64,000 bases of DNA from Anaeroglomus sp964630775 (GTDB taxonomy: Bacteria > Planctomycetota > Phycisphaerae > Sedimentisphaerales > Anaerohalosphaeraceae). The stretch lies in NCBI GenBank assembly GCA_964630775.1, contig CAZVYY010000011.1, positions 1-64,000 on the forward strand. Reading direction: 5' to 3'. The stretch's first letter is position 1. The number at the start of each line of letters is the position of its first letter. The notes beneath the pieces are model-generated. The model saw nothing but the letters and a program-made list of their open reading frames with translations. It was not told the origin of the DNA and made no database searches. Below are positions 23,636 through 33,235 of the stretch, piece by piece. Made by a program: the position numbers and the translations under genes.

Positions 23636-24529
23636 CCTAAATTCCTCAAGTCCATGATCAATACCCCGAACCTCTCTTCATGTCCTCCCTTTCTGCATGT
23701 TTAAAAAACACCGCCATTCTTCAGCCGCCCAATGGAGTCTAAAATGAGTGCAAAAAGGATGACACAACATCTCCCTCGTTTCTGGGCAGAAAAGTCCTGC
23801 CAGATTCATCCCGCACCTTATAAACTTGTTATATCACGTTGACTTAAAACGACTTATCGTATTGTGAAGCCGCCCGAAAACCGGACGGCGGCAATCCTGT
23901 TTCAGCAGGCCATCGCATGCAGCCGATGGTCGCGGATTTCCTGAGCGACCTTAAATCCGGCGTCCAGGGTCTTTGAAAAATCAGGATCGAGAGCATCCGT
24001 AATATGATGTACCGCAAGGAAACTCTCGGCCAGCGTGGTGGCATTCACAAAGCCATCCCGACGCACTTTTTGACGCATCCATTGAATAATTTGTTCTTCT
24101 GTCATTGTTTGTTTCTCCAGCCAGGCACTCCGCCGGGACGTAACGCTATCCCGGATGGTACGGTGTTAGATTTAGATCTGAGCGGAATATAGCCTGGAAT
24201 TATATGAACTTTATTATTATATCGACAATCGGGGCAAAAATATACACTTTTTTGATAAAATAGGGCAACTCCGGGCCAAAACTGCTCTATCAGGATTAAA
24301 AATGCGGTTTTTTTTTAATTTTGTCCGATAAAAATTGAAGAAATCATAAAGTATTGGTCGATGACTCCGATAATATACTGTATATAGTATCAGTATTGAT
24401 AATCAGGAATGTGAACCGAATCGCCTGACAGGATGGCCGGGATAAATAAATTTATAAAAAACCGGCAAGACGGCAAATTCGGTAAAAAAAGTTTCAAGGA
24501 TGAAACCGGGGGGGCGCAAGGAAGAGTCT
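23636..24529. other. Gap around a small gene; AT-rich upstream of parA
   Basis: Apart from the small gene at 23902-24105 no gene is seen. A GC-rich stem (GCCGCCCG at 23869 and CGGACGGCGGC by 23892) lies past the end of that gene. 24200-24480 is AT-rich, with an imperfect ATACT...AGTAT inverted repeat near 24376, likely the parA promoter region. Confidence 0.4.
23902..24105 (-). CDS. Small conserved-looking protein, function unknown
   Basis: 67 codons, starting MTEEQIIQWMRQKVRRDGFV. A ribosome-binding site GGAG lies 10 nt before the ATG. The protein is helical and lacks membrane segments or motifs I recognise. Flanked by AT-rich DNA and a repeat island, it is a single-gene unit. Confidence 0.55.
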   Translation of the reverse strand: MTEEQIIQWMRQKVRRDGFVNATTLAESFLAVHHITDALDPDFSKTLDAGFKVAQEIRDHRLHAMAC

Positions 24530-25732
24530 ATGAGATCCATAGCTGTCATTAACCAAAAAGGCGGAGTAGGCAAGACAACGATTTCGATAAATCTGGCCAG
24601 TGCCATGGCCAATCGTGGTTATCGGACACTGCTGGTGGATATGGATCCCCAGTCGCATTGTGCCGTCGGGCTGGCGGTGCCGGAAGAACAGATCGAACAC
24701 AGCATGTTCGATGTCATGATCGGCCAGGCCCGCGGTGAGCCGTTGCGGATTACCGAGATTCTCTGGAAAATCTCCGAGCGGTTCGAGCTGGCCCCGTCCA
24801 CCATCGACCTGGCCACCTTTGAAACCCAGACCACCGGCCAGCCGGACCGGGAAAACGCCCTCCGCAACATCCTGGCCCAGATTCGCAACGAATTCGACTA
24901 TGTCATTATCGACTGTCCGCCGTCGGTGGGGCTGTTGACCTTTAATGCCCTCCGCGCCGCGACCGATGTCGTCGTCCCCGTGGAAATGGGCTATTTCTCC
25001 CTGCACGGCCTCAGCAAGCAGTTGGATACGCTCAATGCCCTGTCCCAGCAGTGCCCCGAACGGGTCAATGTGATGGTCCTGGCCAGCATGTACGATATCC
25101 GCACCAAGATGGCCCGTGAAATCCTGGCCGAACTCCGCAAGCACTTCAGCAGCCGGATGTTCAAGACCGTCATCAACTTCAACACCAAACTCAAGGAAGC
25201 CGCCAGCCTCGGCCAGCCGATCAGCGAATACGACCCGGCCAGCAAGGGCTTCAAGGACTTCCTGGCCCTGGCCGATGAACTGGTCGGTTCCGATACCCAG
25301 ACCCACAAGGCCGAACTGGTCAACACCCTCCAGACCCGCCTGAAATCCATCAGCGCCAGTGCCGATGAACTGCTGGCCTCGATTAAAGAGCCCAAGACGT
25401 CCATGGAACCCGAAAAGCCCAGGACCACACTCGAACAGAAGCTGGCCGATTTTTACGGTGTCCGGCAGGTCAACGGCTCGGTGGTCTTCTCGGCCCTGTA
25501 TCCCCGGGCTCAGGCCGTCCACATTGCCGGCGACTTCAACGGCTGGAAACCCGAACAGACCCCACTGGAAAAAGTCGGCGACAACGGCAACTGGCAGGTC
25601 AAACTGCCGCTGGGCAAGGGCACTTATCGCTATCGCCTGGTCGTGGATGGCCAGTGGCAGCAGGACCCCTACAACGAAATGACCGAAATGAACCCCTTCG
25701 GCGACTTCAACTCGATTCTCAACGTCCAGTAG
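24530..25732 (+). CDS. ParA-type ATPase fused to a CBM48/AMPK-type glycogen-binding domain
   Basis: About 400 residues. Residues 1-260 are a ParA/Soj ATPase: deviant Walker A KGGVGKTT (residues 10-17), switch I region LVDMDPQSHCAVG, Walker B DYVIIDCPPSVG. A linker of about 50 residues leads to a C-terminal isoamylase-N/CBM48 fold (about 318-400) with VHIAGDFNGW, LEKVGDNGNWQVKLPL and YRYRLVVDGQW, the signature of AMPK-type glycogen-binding modules. ParA proteins partition DNA or position cargo; the carbohydrate-binding tail suggests a sugar-polymer cargo or sensor, which is inference. No parB lies beside it. The ATG at 24530 has AAGGAAGAG upstream. A terminator follows. Confidence 0.85.
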   Translation: MRSIAVINQKGGVGKTTISINLASAMANRGYRTLLVDMDPQSHCAVGLAVPEEQIEHSMFDVMIGQARGEPLRITEILWKISERFELAPSTIDLATFETQTTGQPDRENALRNILAQIRNEFDYVIIDCPPSVGLLTFNALRAATDVVVPVEMGYFSLHGLSKQLDTLNALSQQCPERVNVMVLASMYDIRTKMAREILAELRKHFSSRMFKTVINFNTKLKEAASLGQPISEYDPASKGFKDFLALADELVGSDTQTHKAELVNTLQTRLKSISASADELLASIKEPKTSMEPEKPRTTLEQKLADFYGVRQVNGSVVFSALYPRAQAVHIAGDFNGWKPEQTPLEKVGDNGNWQVKLPLGKGTYRYRLVVDGQWQQDPYNEMTEMNPFGDFNSILNVQ

Positions 25733-25758
25733 AAGCGATTACGAATATAAAACCTCAA

Positions 25759-25790
25759 AACGGCGACGCCTCCGGTCGCCGTTTTTTTTT
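25759..25790. terminator. Terminator between parA-like and convergent reductase gene
   Basis: Stem AACGGCGAC (25759-25767) / GTCGCCGTT (25775-25783) with a run of T to 25790. Confidence 0.85.
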
Positions 25791-25794
25791 GCGC

Positions 25795-26427
25795 CTATCG
25801 GATAAAGTTCGTAAAGATGGTGTCTTCCCGTTCAGGCAATGCAATCCCCGCTTTCATGCCGGCCTCTTTGCATTTCAAAAACCAGGCCATATTCCTGCCC
25901 AGCACCCGCATGATCTGCATCCCCTCCAGGTCCTGTTTGACATCCTCGGGGGTAAAGCCATGCACCATATTCCAGTATCGCGACGAGATCACCGGCATCT
26001 GGGAGATGGTAAAATACTTGTTAAGCTGGTCAAATGCGGCCGTCGTTCCCGCCCGTCGGGCGCTGACCACCGCGGCGGCCGGCTTTAAATAAAAGCATTG
26101 CCTGCCGGATAAGGCGTTGGCAAAGAACACGCGATCCATAAAACAGGTCATTGCCCCCGCCGCAGAGGCATAATACACCGGCGAGCCGAACACAAACCCG
26201 TCAGCGTCTTTGGCGATATCCAGAAAATCATTGACCTTGTCCGAAAAAACACAGCGTCCCAGTTCCTGGCATTTCCGGCAGGCAATGCATCCGGACAACG
26301 GCTTTGTCCCGATCTGAAAGAAGTCGGTCTCAATCCCCTCGGCATTGAGCGCCCTGCCCACTTCCTCCAGCGCCGTATACGTACACCCGTTTTTATTGGG
26401 ACTTCCGTTGACTAATATAACTTTCAT
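25795..26427 (-). CDS. Flavodoxin-like NAD(P)H-dependent FMN reductase
   Basis: About 210 residues of the iron-sulfur flavoprotein/NADPH-dependent FMN reductase family. The N-terminal FMN phosphate loop is VNGSPNKNGCTYTALEE, and GSPVYYASAAGAMTCFMDR is the second flavin contact. Cysteines in GCIACRKCQELGRCVFSD form a CxxCxxC-type cluster typical of members that may carry an Fe-S centre or form disulfides. The ATG at 26427 with CAGGAGATAGCT upstream is preferred over a longer frame from 26505. It probably reduces flavins, quinones or a small substrate in the cytoplasm. Confidence 0.85.
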   Translation of the reverse strand: MKVILVNGSPNKNGCTYTALEEVGRALNAEGIETDFFQIGTKPLSGCIACRKCQELGRCVFSDKVNDFLDIAKDADGFVFGSPVYYASAAGAMTCFMDRVFFANALSGRQCFYLKPAAAVVSARRAGTTAAFDQLNKYFTISQMPVISSRYWNMVHGFTPEDVKQDLEGMQIMRVLGRNMAWFLKCKEAGMKAGIALPEREDTIFTNFIR

Positions 26428-26775
26428 AGCTATCTCCTGAATGAAAAAATACTTCTCTGATGTAATCCGCAAATATGACATATAAGACTTATATATCCTG
26501 TTCAATATCCCAAACAGGATCGCACCGTATCATAGCAGGAGGCATAAGCCCCACAAAAGAAATTTTCCATTTTCTACCAGCCCCGGCGGGACGTCAGAAT
26601 AAAACCTCAAAGCAGACAATAATAGACAGAATAAGTTGACATTGCAAGCAGTCCCGCCCCCCTCAATCGGATTCCTGCCCGTTCTTTCCTTGATTTTACG
26701 GCCCGGTTTTGTATAATCGCCTGCCAATCAAGGAATTCTTATAACAAGACGCATCAAGTCTGGAAAGGTTTAATT
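26428..26775. other. Divergent promoter region
   Basis: Separates the reductase (leftward) from pfp (rightward). No gene is visible; the pfp promoter is at 26690-26717. Confidence 0.5.
26690..26717 (+). promoter_or_regulatory. Promoter of the phosphofructokinase gene
   Basis: TTGATT at 26690-26695 and a perfect TATAAT at 26712-26717, 16 bp apart. Confidence 0.6.
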
Positions 26776-27972
26776 ATGGCAAATGCGATAGTCAGTCAGT
26801 CTGGCGGCCCGACCGGGGTTATCAACGCCTCGTTGGTCGGCGTCATCGAAGAAGCCTGCAAATGCAAGGATATCACCAACCTCTACGGTGCGATTCATGC
26901 GGTTGCCGGCATCAAAAAAGAACACTTTATCGACCTCAAAAAGCTGTCGATTGAAACCCTCGAACGGGTGGCCGGCTCGCCGTCCTCGGCGCTGGGTTCC
27001 AGCCGCGACAAGCCCGATGAGGCCTACTGTGCCCAGGTTCTGGAAGTCTTCAAGAAGCGCGACATCCGCTATTTCTTCTACATCGGCGGCAACGACAGCG
27101 CCAACACCTGCTACATCATCAACACCATGGCCGAAAAGTCCGGTTATGACCTCAGGGCCTTCCACGTCCCCAAGACCATCGACAACGACCTCCGCGTCAC
27201 CGACCACTGCCCCGGTTACGGCACCGCCGCCAAGTTCGTGGCCTGTGCCGTCATGGGCGACGACCTCGACAACCGGGCTTTGCCGGGCGTCAAGATCGAC
27301 GTCATCATGGGACGTCATGCCGGCTTCCTGACCGGCGCCGCGGCCCTGGCCAAAACCCGCGAAGACGATGGCCCGCATTTGATTTACATCCCCGAACGTC
27401 CGGTCACGATGGAAAAATTCCTCGCCGACGTCGAAGGGGTCTATAAGAAACTCGGCCGCTGCGTCATCGCCGTCAGCGAAGGCATAGGCGACGTGGATCA
27501 TGTCACCTGGGCCGAAAAACTGGCCGCCAACGCCGAACGCGATGCCCACGGCAACGTGCAGCTTTCCGGCACCGGCGCCCTGGCCGACTTCCTGGCCGGC
27601 CAGATCAAAGGCAAACTCGGCATCAAACGCGTCCGCGCCGATACCTTCGGCTATCTGCAGCGAAGCTTCGCCGGCCTCCAGTCGGAAACCGACGTCAAGG
27701 AAGCCCGCGAATGCGGCCGCAAAGCCGTCCAGTACGCCATGAAGGAAGACAACGGCTCGGTAGCGATGAAACGCACCGGCAACGGCGCCAAATACGGCGT
27801 GGAATACTTCCGCACCAACCTGTCCGAAGTCGCCGAAAAGACCAAGTCCGTCCCCGATGAATTCATCAACAAAGACGGCAATGGCATGACCAAAGCCTTC
27901 ATTGAATACGCCGCTCCGCTGTGTGGCACACTGCCCAGAACCGAATTCCTCGGCGGCTATCCGAAAGTCTAA
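26776..27972 (+). CDS. pfp: Diphosphate-dependent 6-phosphofructokinase
   Basis: About 398 residues. Converts fructose 6-phosphate to the 1,6-bisphosphate with pyrophosphate, reversibly, in glycolysis and gluconeogenesis. Motifs: SQSGGPTGVINASL at the N-terminus, YIGGNDSANT (an Asp where ATP enzymes have Gly), and PKTIDNDL with the Lys typical of PPi enzymes; MGRHAGFLTG is the sugar-phosphate loop. A GC-rich terminator follows, so it is a single-gene unit. Codon use in this gene strongly favours C-ending codons, suggesting high expression. Confidence 0.92.
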   Translation: MANAIVSQSGGPTGVINASLVGVIEEACKCKDITNLYGAIHAVAGIKKEHFIDLKKLSIETLERVAGSPSSALGSSRDKPDEAYCAQVLEVFKKRDIRYFFYIGGNDSANTCYIINTMAEKSGYDLRAFHVPKTIDNDLRVTDHCPGYGTAAKFVACAVMGDDLDNRALPGVKIDVIMGRHAGFLTGAAALAKTREDDGPHLIYIPERPVTMEKFLADVEGVYKKLGRCVIAVSEGIGDVDHVTWAEKLAANAERDAHGNVQLSGTGALADFLAGQIKGKLGIKRVRADTFGYLQRSFAGLQSETDVKEARECGRKAVQYAMKEDNGSVAMKRTGNGAKYGVEYFRTNLSEVAEKTKSVPDEFINKDGNGMTKAFIEYAAPLCGTLPRTEFLGGYPKV

Positions 27973-28009
27973 GCCCTGCTCCGGCAGAAATGACTATCAT
28001 CAAACACAA

Positions 28010-28041
28010 AAGCCCGACGGTTCACCCCGCCGGGCTTTTTT
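28010..28041 (+). terminator. Terminator of pfp
   Basis: Stem AGCCCGACGG / CCGCCGGGCT with a T-run (28036-28041). Confidence 0.8.
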
Positions 28042-28114
28042 CATTACATGCAACGCAATACCTGTCAAGAGCACATAAAACTGTGTTTATGATACGGCAG
28101 ACATAGAGTAAATT

Positions 28115-28140
28115 GTCATTCCCGCGAAAGCGGGAATCCA
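28115..28140. repeat. REP-like palindrome, second copy
   Basis: GTCATTCCCGCGAAAGCGGG then AATCCA, the reverse of the unit at 657-688. Confidence 0.7.
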
Positions 28141-28180
28141 GAGCGAGTATGACAAATCTGGCCGCTCAAATTGTCTTGAC

Positions 28181-29539
28181 CTATCGAATCTCAATCGACC
28201 GAATCCGGACCCACTCGTCCGCCCCGGCCGTATGAAACGGATCCAGCCGCAGTCCCGTAATCACGCCCTGATACCCCGCATGGGTTCCAATATCCAGCGT
28301 ATAGGTTGCAAATACCTCATCGGCTTTGATGGTAAAAGTCATGCTGTTCTCCTCGCTGAACGCATTGCCCGCCGTCTTCCAGAACACCTGGGCCTGATAT
28401 GTTTTGGCCCCGTCGTTTTTCTTTCCCGCCGCGGTAATCACCAGCTTATGCCTCGGTTCCGCACGCCAGAACACCTCCGGGCTGTAAAGCTGCACATCAT
28501 TGCCGTCGGCGTGGATTTCCAGATACCCCTGAATCGGCCAGCCCGTATCCCGGGCATTCGTATAAATCCAGTGCTGCCGGTCCTGCGTAAAATCATATCG
28601 CGGCAGCGTCGATTTGTCGGCATGGGCATATATATACGTGCGGATATTGCTCAGCGAATCGACAATCAGGACATACCGGTACTCATAGACGATATTCCAG
28701 TCCAGGATTTCCCGATGAATCGGCGAGATATACCCGGTCGGCGCATCCTTGGGTCCGCCTTTGCCCGGCTGCCCGCAGGCAAACCCGCCGATAAACCGGT
28801 ACACCCCCGGATGCCACACCCCCAGCCCGAAATCGTCGTCATTGACTAACGCCGCCCAGTTTTCCGTCGCATTCCACGGATCCGCCCAAATCCCGCCGGC
28901 ACCGGGTTTCTTGGGAATCTCAACCAGATCGCCGCCGGTATAGGGTTTGTCGCCTGTATAGGTCATCAGCTTGTGATACGGCCCATTGGTATAAACCGCC
29001 GGCAATTCCTGATCTCTGGCGCCATACCAGGTCTTGTCGGGTCGGGCGTTATTCAGTCGGCTGGTCACCTGCACCGCACGCCCGTCCAGCCGGAAAGTGC
29101 ATTCAAACGTGCATTCCCCCGGCGCGTTTTCCAGCGGCCAGATCATCGGGATACACTGGACATAAATCGTCGTGCCGTCGTTGGTGTGCCTAATCACTTT
29201 GGAGCGGTAGCCGAAGCAGTCCCCCGATTGAATCGGATTCCACCCCAGTCCCTGCCAGTGAGGCTGAATTTTCTTGCCCGCCGGGATAAACGGATTCGGC
29301 CCGGAATAAAACGACATCTGCACCTGCCGCCCCCAGTCGTAGCTGTTGATCAGATTCTCGCCGGTCTTTGCATCGGCCAGATACGTCACCGCACCGCCGA
29401 GGTTTAAATCCACGCCCAGCTTAATCTGCCCGTTATCCAGCCAGCTCATCTGTTCGGCAGTATCCTGCTGCTGGGCAAGGCAAACCGCCGATGCCATCAC
29501 AACACCGCAGCACAGAACCGCCATCTTGAAAGACTGCAT
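28181..29539 (-). CDS. Secreted protein of unknown function, possibly carbohydrate-related
   Basis: About 452 residues with a signal peptide (MQSFKMAVLCCGVVMASAV). The body is rich in Trp, Tyr and beta-strand patterns, e.g. IKLGVDLNLGGAVTYLADA and CTFRLDGRAVQVTSRLNN, which recall galactose-mutarotase-like or carbohydrate-binding beta-sandwich proteins; this is a weak resemblance. The ATG at 29539 with GGGAG upstream starts at the signal peptide; a GTG at 29617 would add 26 residues. It belongs to a leftward run of secreted proteins ending with the DnaA-2 gene. Confidence 0.65.
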   Translation of the reverse strand: MQSFKMAVLCCGVVMASAVCLAQQQDTAEQMSWLDNGQIKLGVDLNLGGAVTYLADAKTGENLINSYDWGRQVQMSFYSGPNPFIPAGKKIQPHWQGLGWNPIQSGDCFGYRSKVIRHTNDGTTIYVQCIPMIWPLENAPGECTFECTFRLDGRAVQVTSRLNNARPDKTWYGARDQELPAVYTNGPYHKLMTYTGDKPYTGGDLVEIPKKPGAGGIWADPWNATENWAALVNDDDFGLGVWHPGVYRFIGGFACGQPGKGGPKDAPTGYISPIHREILDWNIVYEYRYVLIVDSLSNIRTYIYAHADKSTLPRYDFTQDRQHWIYTNARDTGWPIQGYLEIHADGNDVQLYSPEVFWRAEPRHKLVITAAGKKNDGAKTYQAQVFWKTAGNAFSEENSMTFTIKADEVFATYTLDIGTHAGYQGVITGLRLDPFHTAGADEWVRIRSIEIR

Positions 29540-29735
29540 CCGATTAATCTCCCGAAATAATCCCAATTTCACCCGCCGAGGCCCAGGTGCCGCCCAAAAC
29601 TCTGTTTTTTGTTTCACATTCCACTCCGCTTATCCTGAATATTGATCTGTAGTTGTGCTTTAAATGCTTCGGTCTTTTCTTGGCTGTTTTTCACCTGCCA
29701 TTTTACCGTTCATTACATATAAATAAAACGGAATC

Positions 29736-30230
29736 TTACGGATATTGCTTGGAAATCGTGATAACACCTCGCCCATGTTTAATGATAATATCAATAGGTC
29801 GTGCGGGATTACACATGGGATCATTGTCCTGGTGTTCTCTGGCATGTATGGTAATGGATTGGTCTGACGGTGTGACTTTATCGACGGCATACAATCCCCG
29901 TCCTCCCAAATATATTCTGTCTTGTGGTGTGGCAGAACCCTTTTCATCAACCATGAATAATTCAAGATATTTAAGAGAATCATTATAGCCGAGCATGGGA
30001 GTACTGTAGAGCACAGCAATCTTTTCTTCATTTTCCGAGCCTCGGCAAATCACCGAATCCCATATTATCTCAGCATGTCTCGGAATCAAGGCTTCCACAG
30101 ACAGCGGCAGAGGATAGTCGTGTATGTTTTCATGTTTTTTGACTGAAGAAGCATTGTTCGTATAGACAGACAAAGTTCCCATTGTACAAAACAGCATTAT
30201 GACTGCAATTGTCTGTGTTTTATTCTTCAT
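29736..30230 (-). CDS. Small exported hypothetical protein
   Basis: About 164 residues with an N-terminal hydrophobic signal (MKNKTQTIAVIMLFCTMG). No family recognised. The gene is more AT-rich than its neighbours, which may mean transfer or weak constraint. The ATG at 30230 is chosen because it begins the signal; an upstream start at 30266 is possible. Confidence 0.5.
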   Translation of the reverse strand: MKNKTQTIAVIMLFCTMGTLSVYTNNASSVKKHENIHDYPLPLSVEALIPRHAEIIWDSVICRGSENEEKIAVLYSTPMLGYNDSLKYLELFMVDEKGSATPQDRIYLGGRGLYAVDKVTPSDQSITIHAREHQDNDPMCNPARPIDIIIKHGRGVITISKQYP

Positions 30231-30321
30231 CTGATATTTCCAGTTAGGCAGTTGAATATGCAACAACCTTTCAGAAGATTCTCACTGTCTTCAAACGTAA
30301 GGTTGTTTTGTATATTGATCT

Positions 30322-31773
30322 CTATTTAATGACGCGCATCGACCCGATTCTGTAACGCCGATGTCCATCCTGTTCTCCCAGCGGCAAAGCAATCACCGGC
30401 GTCCCATCCCGCTTGCCGACCGAAATAAACACATCCAGCATCCCCGGTTTGACCGCCGGGGCAAACGTACCCATCGGGTCCTGATGCGCCATTGCGATCA
30501 CCGCCCGCATCGTCCGGTCCTGCCCGACGGCCTTGCCTTTCTCCGCCGGCTTGAGATCCCGCAGATTAAACGACTCATCCACATGCACCGACACAATGCC
30601 GCCCTTGTCATCCTTGAGCGTCAGCGTCGCATACCCGCCGCCATAACAGGGCGCCGCTCCCGTATTCACCCATCGCATCGACACCTCGAAAGGTTTCCCA
30701 ATGGCGACCTCATCCGGCCATGAGATTTCCTCCGGTAAGAGCCGATATCCAATCCGTTGATTAATTTGATTGACTGTTTCGCGGTTGTCCTCCAGCATCT
30801 CCCGCGGCCACCAGTGAATCGACATGTAACTGGCGTGATAGTCCTCCACCGCCTGAATCAGCAGCTTCCCATCCCACGCCCCGCGCGCCTTGGATGACCC
30901 GTAATGCTCATGCTCCAGAATCACCGGCATCGTCGGCCAGAACGCCTGTGCCATCTGGTCATGATACCACGACCGCGGCGGCGGCTGCACGAGGATACTG
31001 TCATCCCGCAGCGTCACCCCCTGCGACAGGGCATAATCCGTAACCGCAAAATGCCTGCCCGGCCGGTTAGGCCCCGCCACATCATCACTGATGCACAGTT
31101 GCGTTTTTGTAAAATATTTCCGATACAGGTCGATATGCTGCTTGACTATCTTCAGAGTCGCTTCCTCCGACAGATTTGTGCTGTTGCCGGTGTGCCCTTC
31201 GCCCCACATCCCGAACGACCCGATATCAATAAACGCCACATTGGGATTGCCGTCATACCGGGCCGCCATAGCCGCCAGAAACGCATCCAGCTTGCTCAAA
31301 AACACCGGGTCGGCAAAATCCGGCTCCCACTGCGGCCCGCCTTCCCTGACGCCTTTGCCGAATTCAAAATCCACCCCCTTTGCCCCGGCCTCCTGCACCC
31401 ATTTGGGCGTGGCATACCGCATCCAGCTTTCCGAACAGGTCACGCGAATGGCAATCTGCTTGCCGTGATCAATCCATTTCTGAGCCGGGGTATCAAACAG
31501 GCTCCAGTTGAATTGGCCTTCCCGCGGCTCCAGAAACGACCACGGCACCCGCAGATAAATCACCGACAGCCCCGGCCAGTCGTCCAGCGTATCCGCCGGC
31601 TCCAGCCGCGAGCCGTAATTTTGAATGATGTTGGAATAGAAATGCAGCGTCCATCCCATCCCGGGATTGACCAGTGCCCCTCCGTTATCCGCAGGCCGCA
31701 CCGTGCCCGCCTGCGCCAGAACCGCCGCAGCAAGCATCACGCCCGCGCCGACAATAAAACGCTCTTTTCCCAT
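30322..31773 (-). CDS. Secreted glycoside-hydrolase-like protein with DUF4832-type C-terminus
   Basis: About 483 residues. A signal peptide (MGKERFIVGAGVMLAAAVLA) leads into a TIM-barrel-like region: LVNPGMGWTLHFYSN, VIYLRVPWSFLEPREGQFNW (a beta-galactosidase-like opening) and VAFIDIGSFGMWGEGH with a Glu at a plausible catalytic position. The C-terminal 140 residues look like DUF4832, a beta-sandwich domain. The substrate is not visible. A second protein of related build is at 55622-56977. A long open frame on the opposite strand (30904-33249) is an artefact of base composition. Confidence 0.72.
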   Translation of the reverse strand: MGKERFIVGAGVMLAAAVLAQAGTVRPADNGGALVNPGMGWTLHFYSNIIQNYGSRLEPADTLDDWPGLSVIYLRVPWSFLEPREGQFNWSLFDTPAQKWIDHGKQIAIRVTCSESWMRYATPKWVQEAGAKGVDFEFGKGVREGGPQWEPDFADPVFLSKLDAFLAAMAARYDGNPNVAFIDIGSFGMWGEGHTGNSTNLSEEATLKIVKQHIDLYRKYFTKTQLCISDDVAGPNRPGRHFAVTDYALSQGVTLRDDSILVQPPPRSWYHDQMAQAFWPTMPVILEHEHYGSSKARGAWDGKLLIQAVEDYHASYMSIHWWPREMLEDNRETVNQINQRIGYRLLPEEISWPDEVAIGKPFEVSMRWVNTGAAPCYGGGYATLTLKDDKGGIVSVHVDESFNLRDLKPAEKGKAVGQDRTMRAVIAMAHQDPMGTFAPAVKPGMLDVFISVGKRDGTPVIALPLGEQDGHRRYRIGSMRVIK

Positions 31774-31833
31774 CGCAAAGTCCTTTCATGCTATAGCCAT
31801 CATAGCAATCTTTGGACGCCGCCGCAAATGGTT

Positions 31834-33219
31834 TTACTGAATGGATTCGAGCAGTTCCTGCAGAACATCCTTGGCCGGCGCATTGCGAAAACCCGCCTCG
31901 GTCTTCCATTGCAGCCGCTGATTGGTCTCGACGGCCTGTTCAATCTTGCGGCAGGCCAGTATCACCGTTGCGTGATTCTTATCCCCCAGCGTCTTGCCAA
32001 TTTCCGGGAACGACATCTTGGTCAGCCGTCGTGTCAAAAACATGCAGAACGACCGGGCCAGGCTGATGGAACGATCCTTCTTGCTCGAATGAATCTCGTT
32101 GGAACTGACGCCGAAATACGCCGCCACCGCCGAAGTGATATCCGAACTGTGCACCACCGGGTCGTTGCGGATAATATGTTCCGACAACAGCTCCCGCGCC
32201 GCTGCCGGCGTAATCTTTTGCCCGCACACCGAGCCGAATGCAATCAGTTTGAGCAGCGCCCCCTCCAGTTCTCGCACGCTGGTCGTCACCTGGTCGGCCA
32301 GAAGCTCGATCACCTCCTCACTGAGTTTCTGTTTCATCGATGCCGCCTTCCGCCGGCAGATTTCGCATCGCGTCTCAAAGTCCGGCGAGTCCATCCGCAC
32401 CACCATCCCCGACACAAACCGGCTGACCAACTTATCGCAAAGCTGACCAATCTGTTTGGGGTGCGCATCGGAGGCCAGCACAATCTGCTTGCCCGCCAAA
32501 TCGATACTATTAAAGGTATGCAGAAATTCCTCCTGCATCCCGGTCTTGTTGGCCAGAAAATGAATGTCATCAATCGCCAGCAGATCCAGGTTGCGGAATC
32601 GCGTCCGGAATTGTTCCAGTTTCTGCGTCTTCAGCGCCAGCACATACTGATTGGCAAAATCCTCCGCCGACACATACATCCACTTGGCCCCTGGCCGGCT
32701 GCGGGCATATTCATTGCAAATCCCCTGCAGCAGGTGCGTCTTGCCGACGCCATACCCGCCATGATAAAACAGGGGATTGAACGGACTTTTCTCCTCACGA
32801 ACCACGGTTTTGGCAGCATTAAACGCCAGTTGATTCTTATCACCGACAACAAAGGTATCCAATGTCAGTTTCAGCGGAGGAACAAACTCGGCCTGCTGGG
32901 TCACACCTTCAATCGTCACGATAGGACGAGTCTTCGCGGCAGGGGCCTTGCGCGGTGCAGGCACCAGTGTCGAATCAATCGAAAACTGCACCGGCCCTTC
33001 CGACCCCGTCACCGCCTTCATCGCATCGCGAATCGCTTTGGCAAAATGATTCTCAATCCAGCTTGCAATAAAACTGTTGGGAACAGCAATATCCAGACCC
33101 TGTTCGGTCAGCGTAAAACGCGAGCTGCTCTTAAACCAGATTTTATATTTTGCCTCGCCAACAGACTGGGCAATATGTTCATAAATCGCTTTAGTTTCTT
33201 CCGTGAACGAAATCTGCAT
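31834..33219 (-). CDS. dnaA: Chromosomal replication initiator DnaA, paralogue 2 (divergent signature)
   Basis: About 461 residues, typical DnaA length. Residues 1-75 look like domain I (ETKAIYEHIAQSVGEAKYKIWF), then a linker with Pro/Ala. The AAA+ part has Walker A HGGYGVGKTHLLQGI near 153-167 and Walker B LLAIDDIHFLANK. The domain IV signature reads LGDKNHATVILACRKIEQ: the usual GGRDH is changed to GDKNH while His-Ala-Thr/Thr-Val contacts remain. The ATG at 33219 has TTGGAG upstream. The adjacent intergenic DNA holds DnaA boxes, so this is the paralogue next to the candidate origin. The dnaA at 16496-17806 is the canonical-looking copy. Confidence 0.92.
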   Translation of the reverse strand: MQISFTEETKAIYEHIAQSVGEAKYKIWFKSSSRFTLTEQGLDIAVPNSFIASWIENHFAKAIRDAMKAVTGSEGPVQFSIDSTLVPAPRKAPAAKTRPIVTIEGVTQQAEFVPPLKLTLDTFVVGDKNQLAFNAAKTVVREEKSPFNPLFYHGGYGVGKTHLLQGICNEYARSRPGAKWMYVSAEDFANQYVLALKTQKLEQFRTRFRNLDLLAIDDIHFLANKTGMQEEFLHTFNSIDLAGKQIVLASDAHPKQIGQLCDKLVSRFVSGMVVRMDSPDFETRCEICRRKAASMKQKLSEEVIELLADQVTTSVRELEGALLKLIAFGSVCGQKITPAAARELLSEHIIRNDPVVHSSDITSAVAAYFGVSSNEIHSSKKDRSISLARSFCMFLTRRLTKMSFPEIGKTLGDKNHATVILACRKIEQAVETNQRLQWKTEAGFRNAPAKDVLQELLESIQ

Positions 33220-33235
33220 CGTTTACTCCAAGGGT

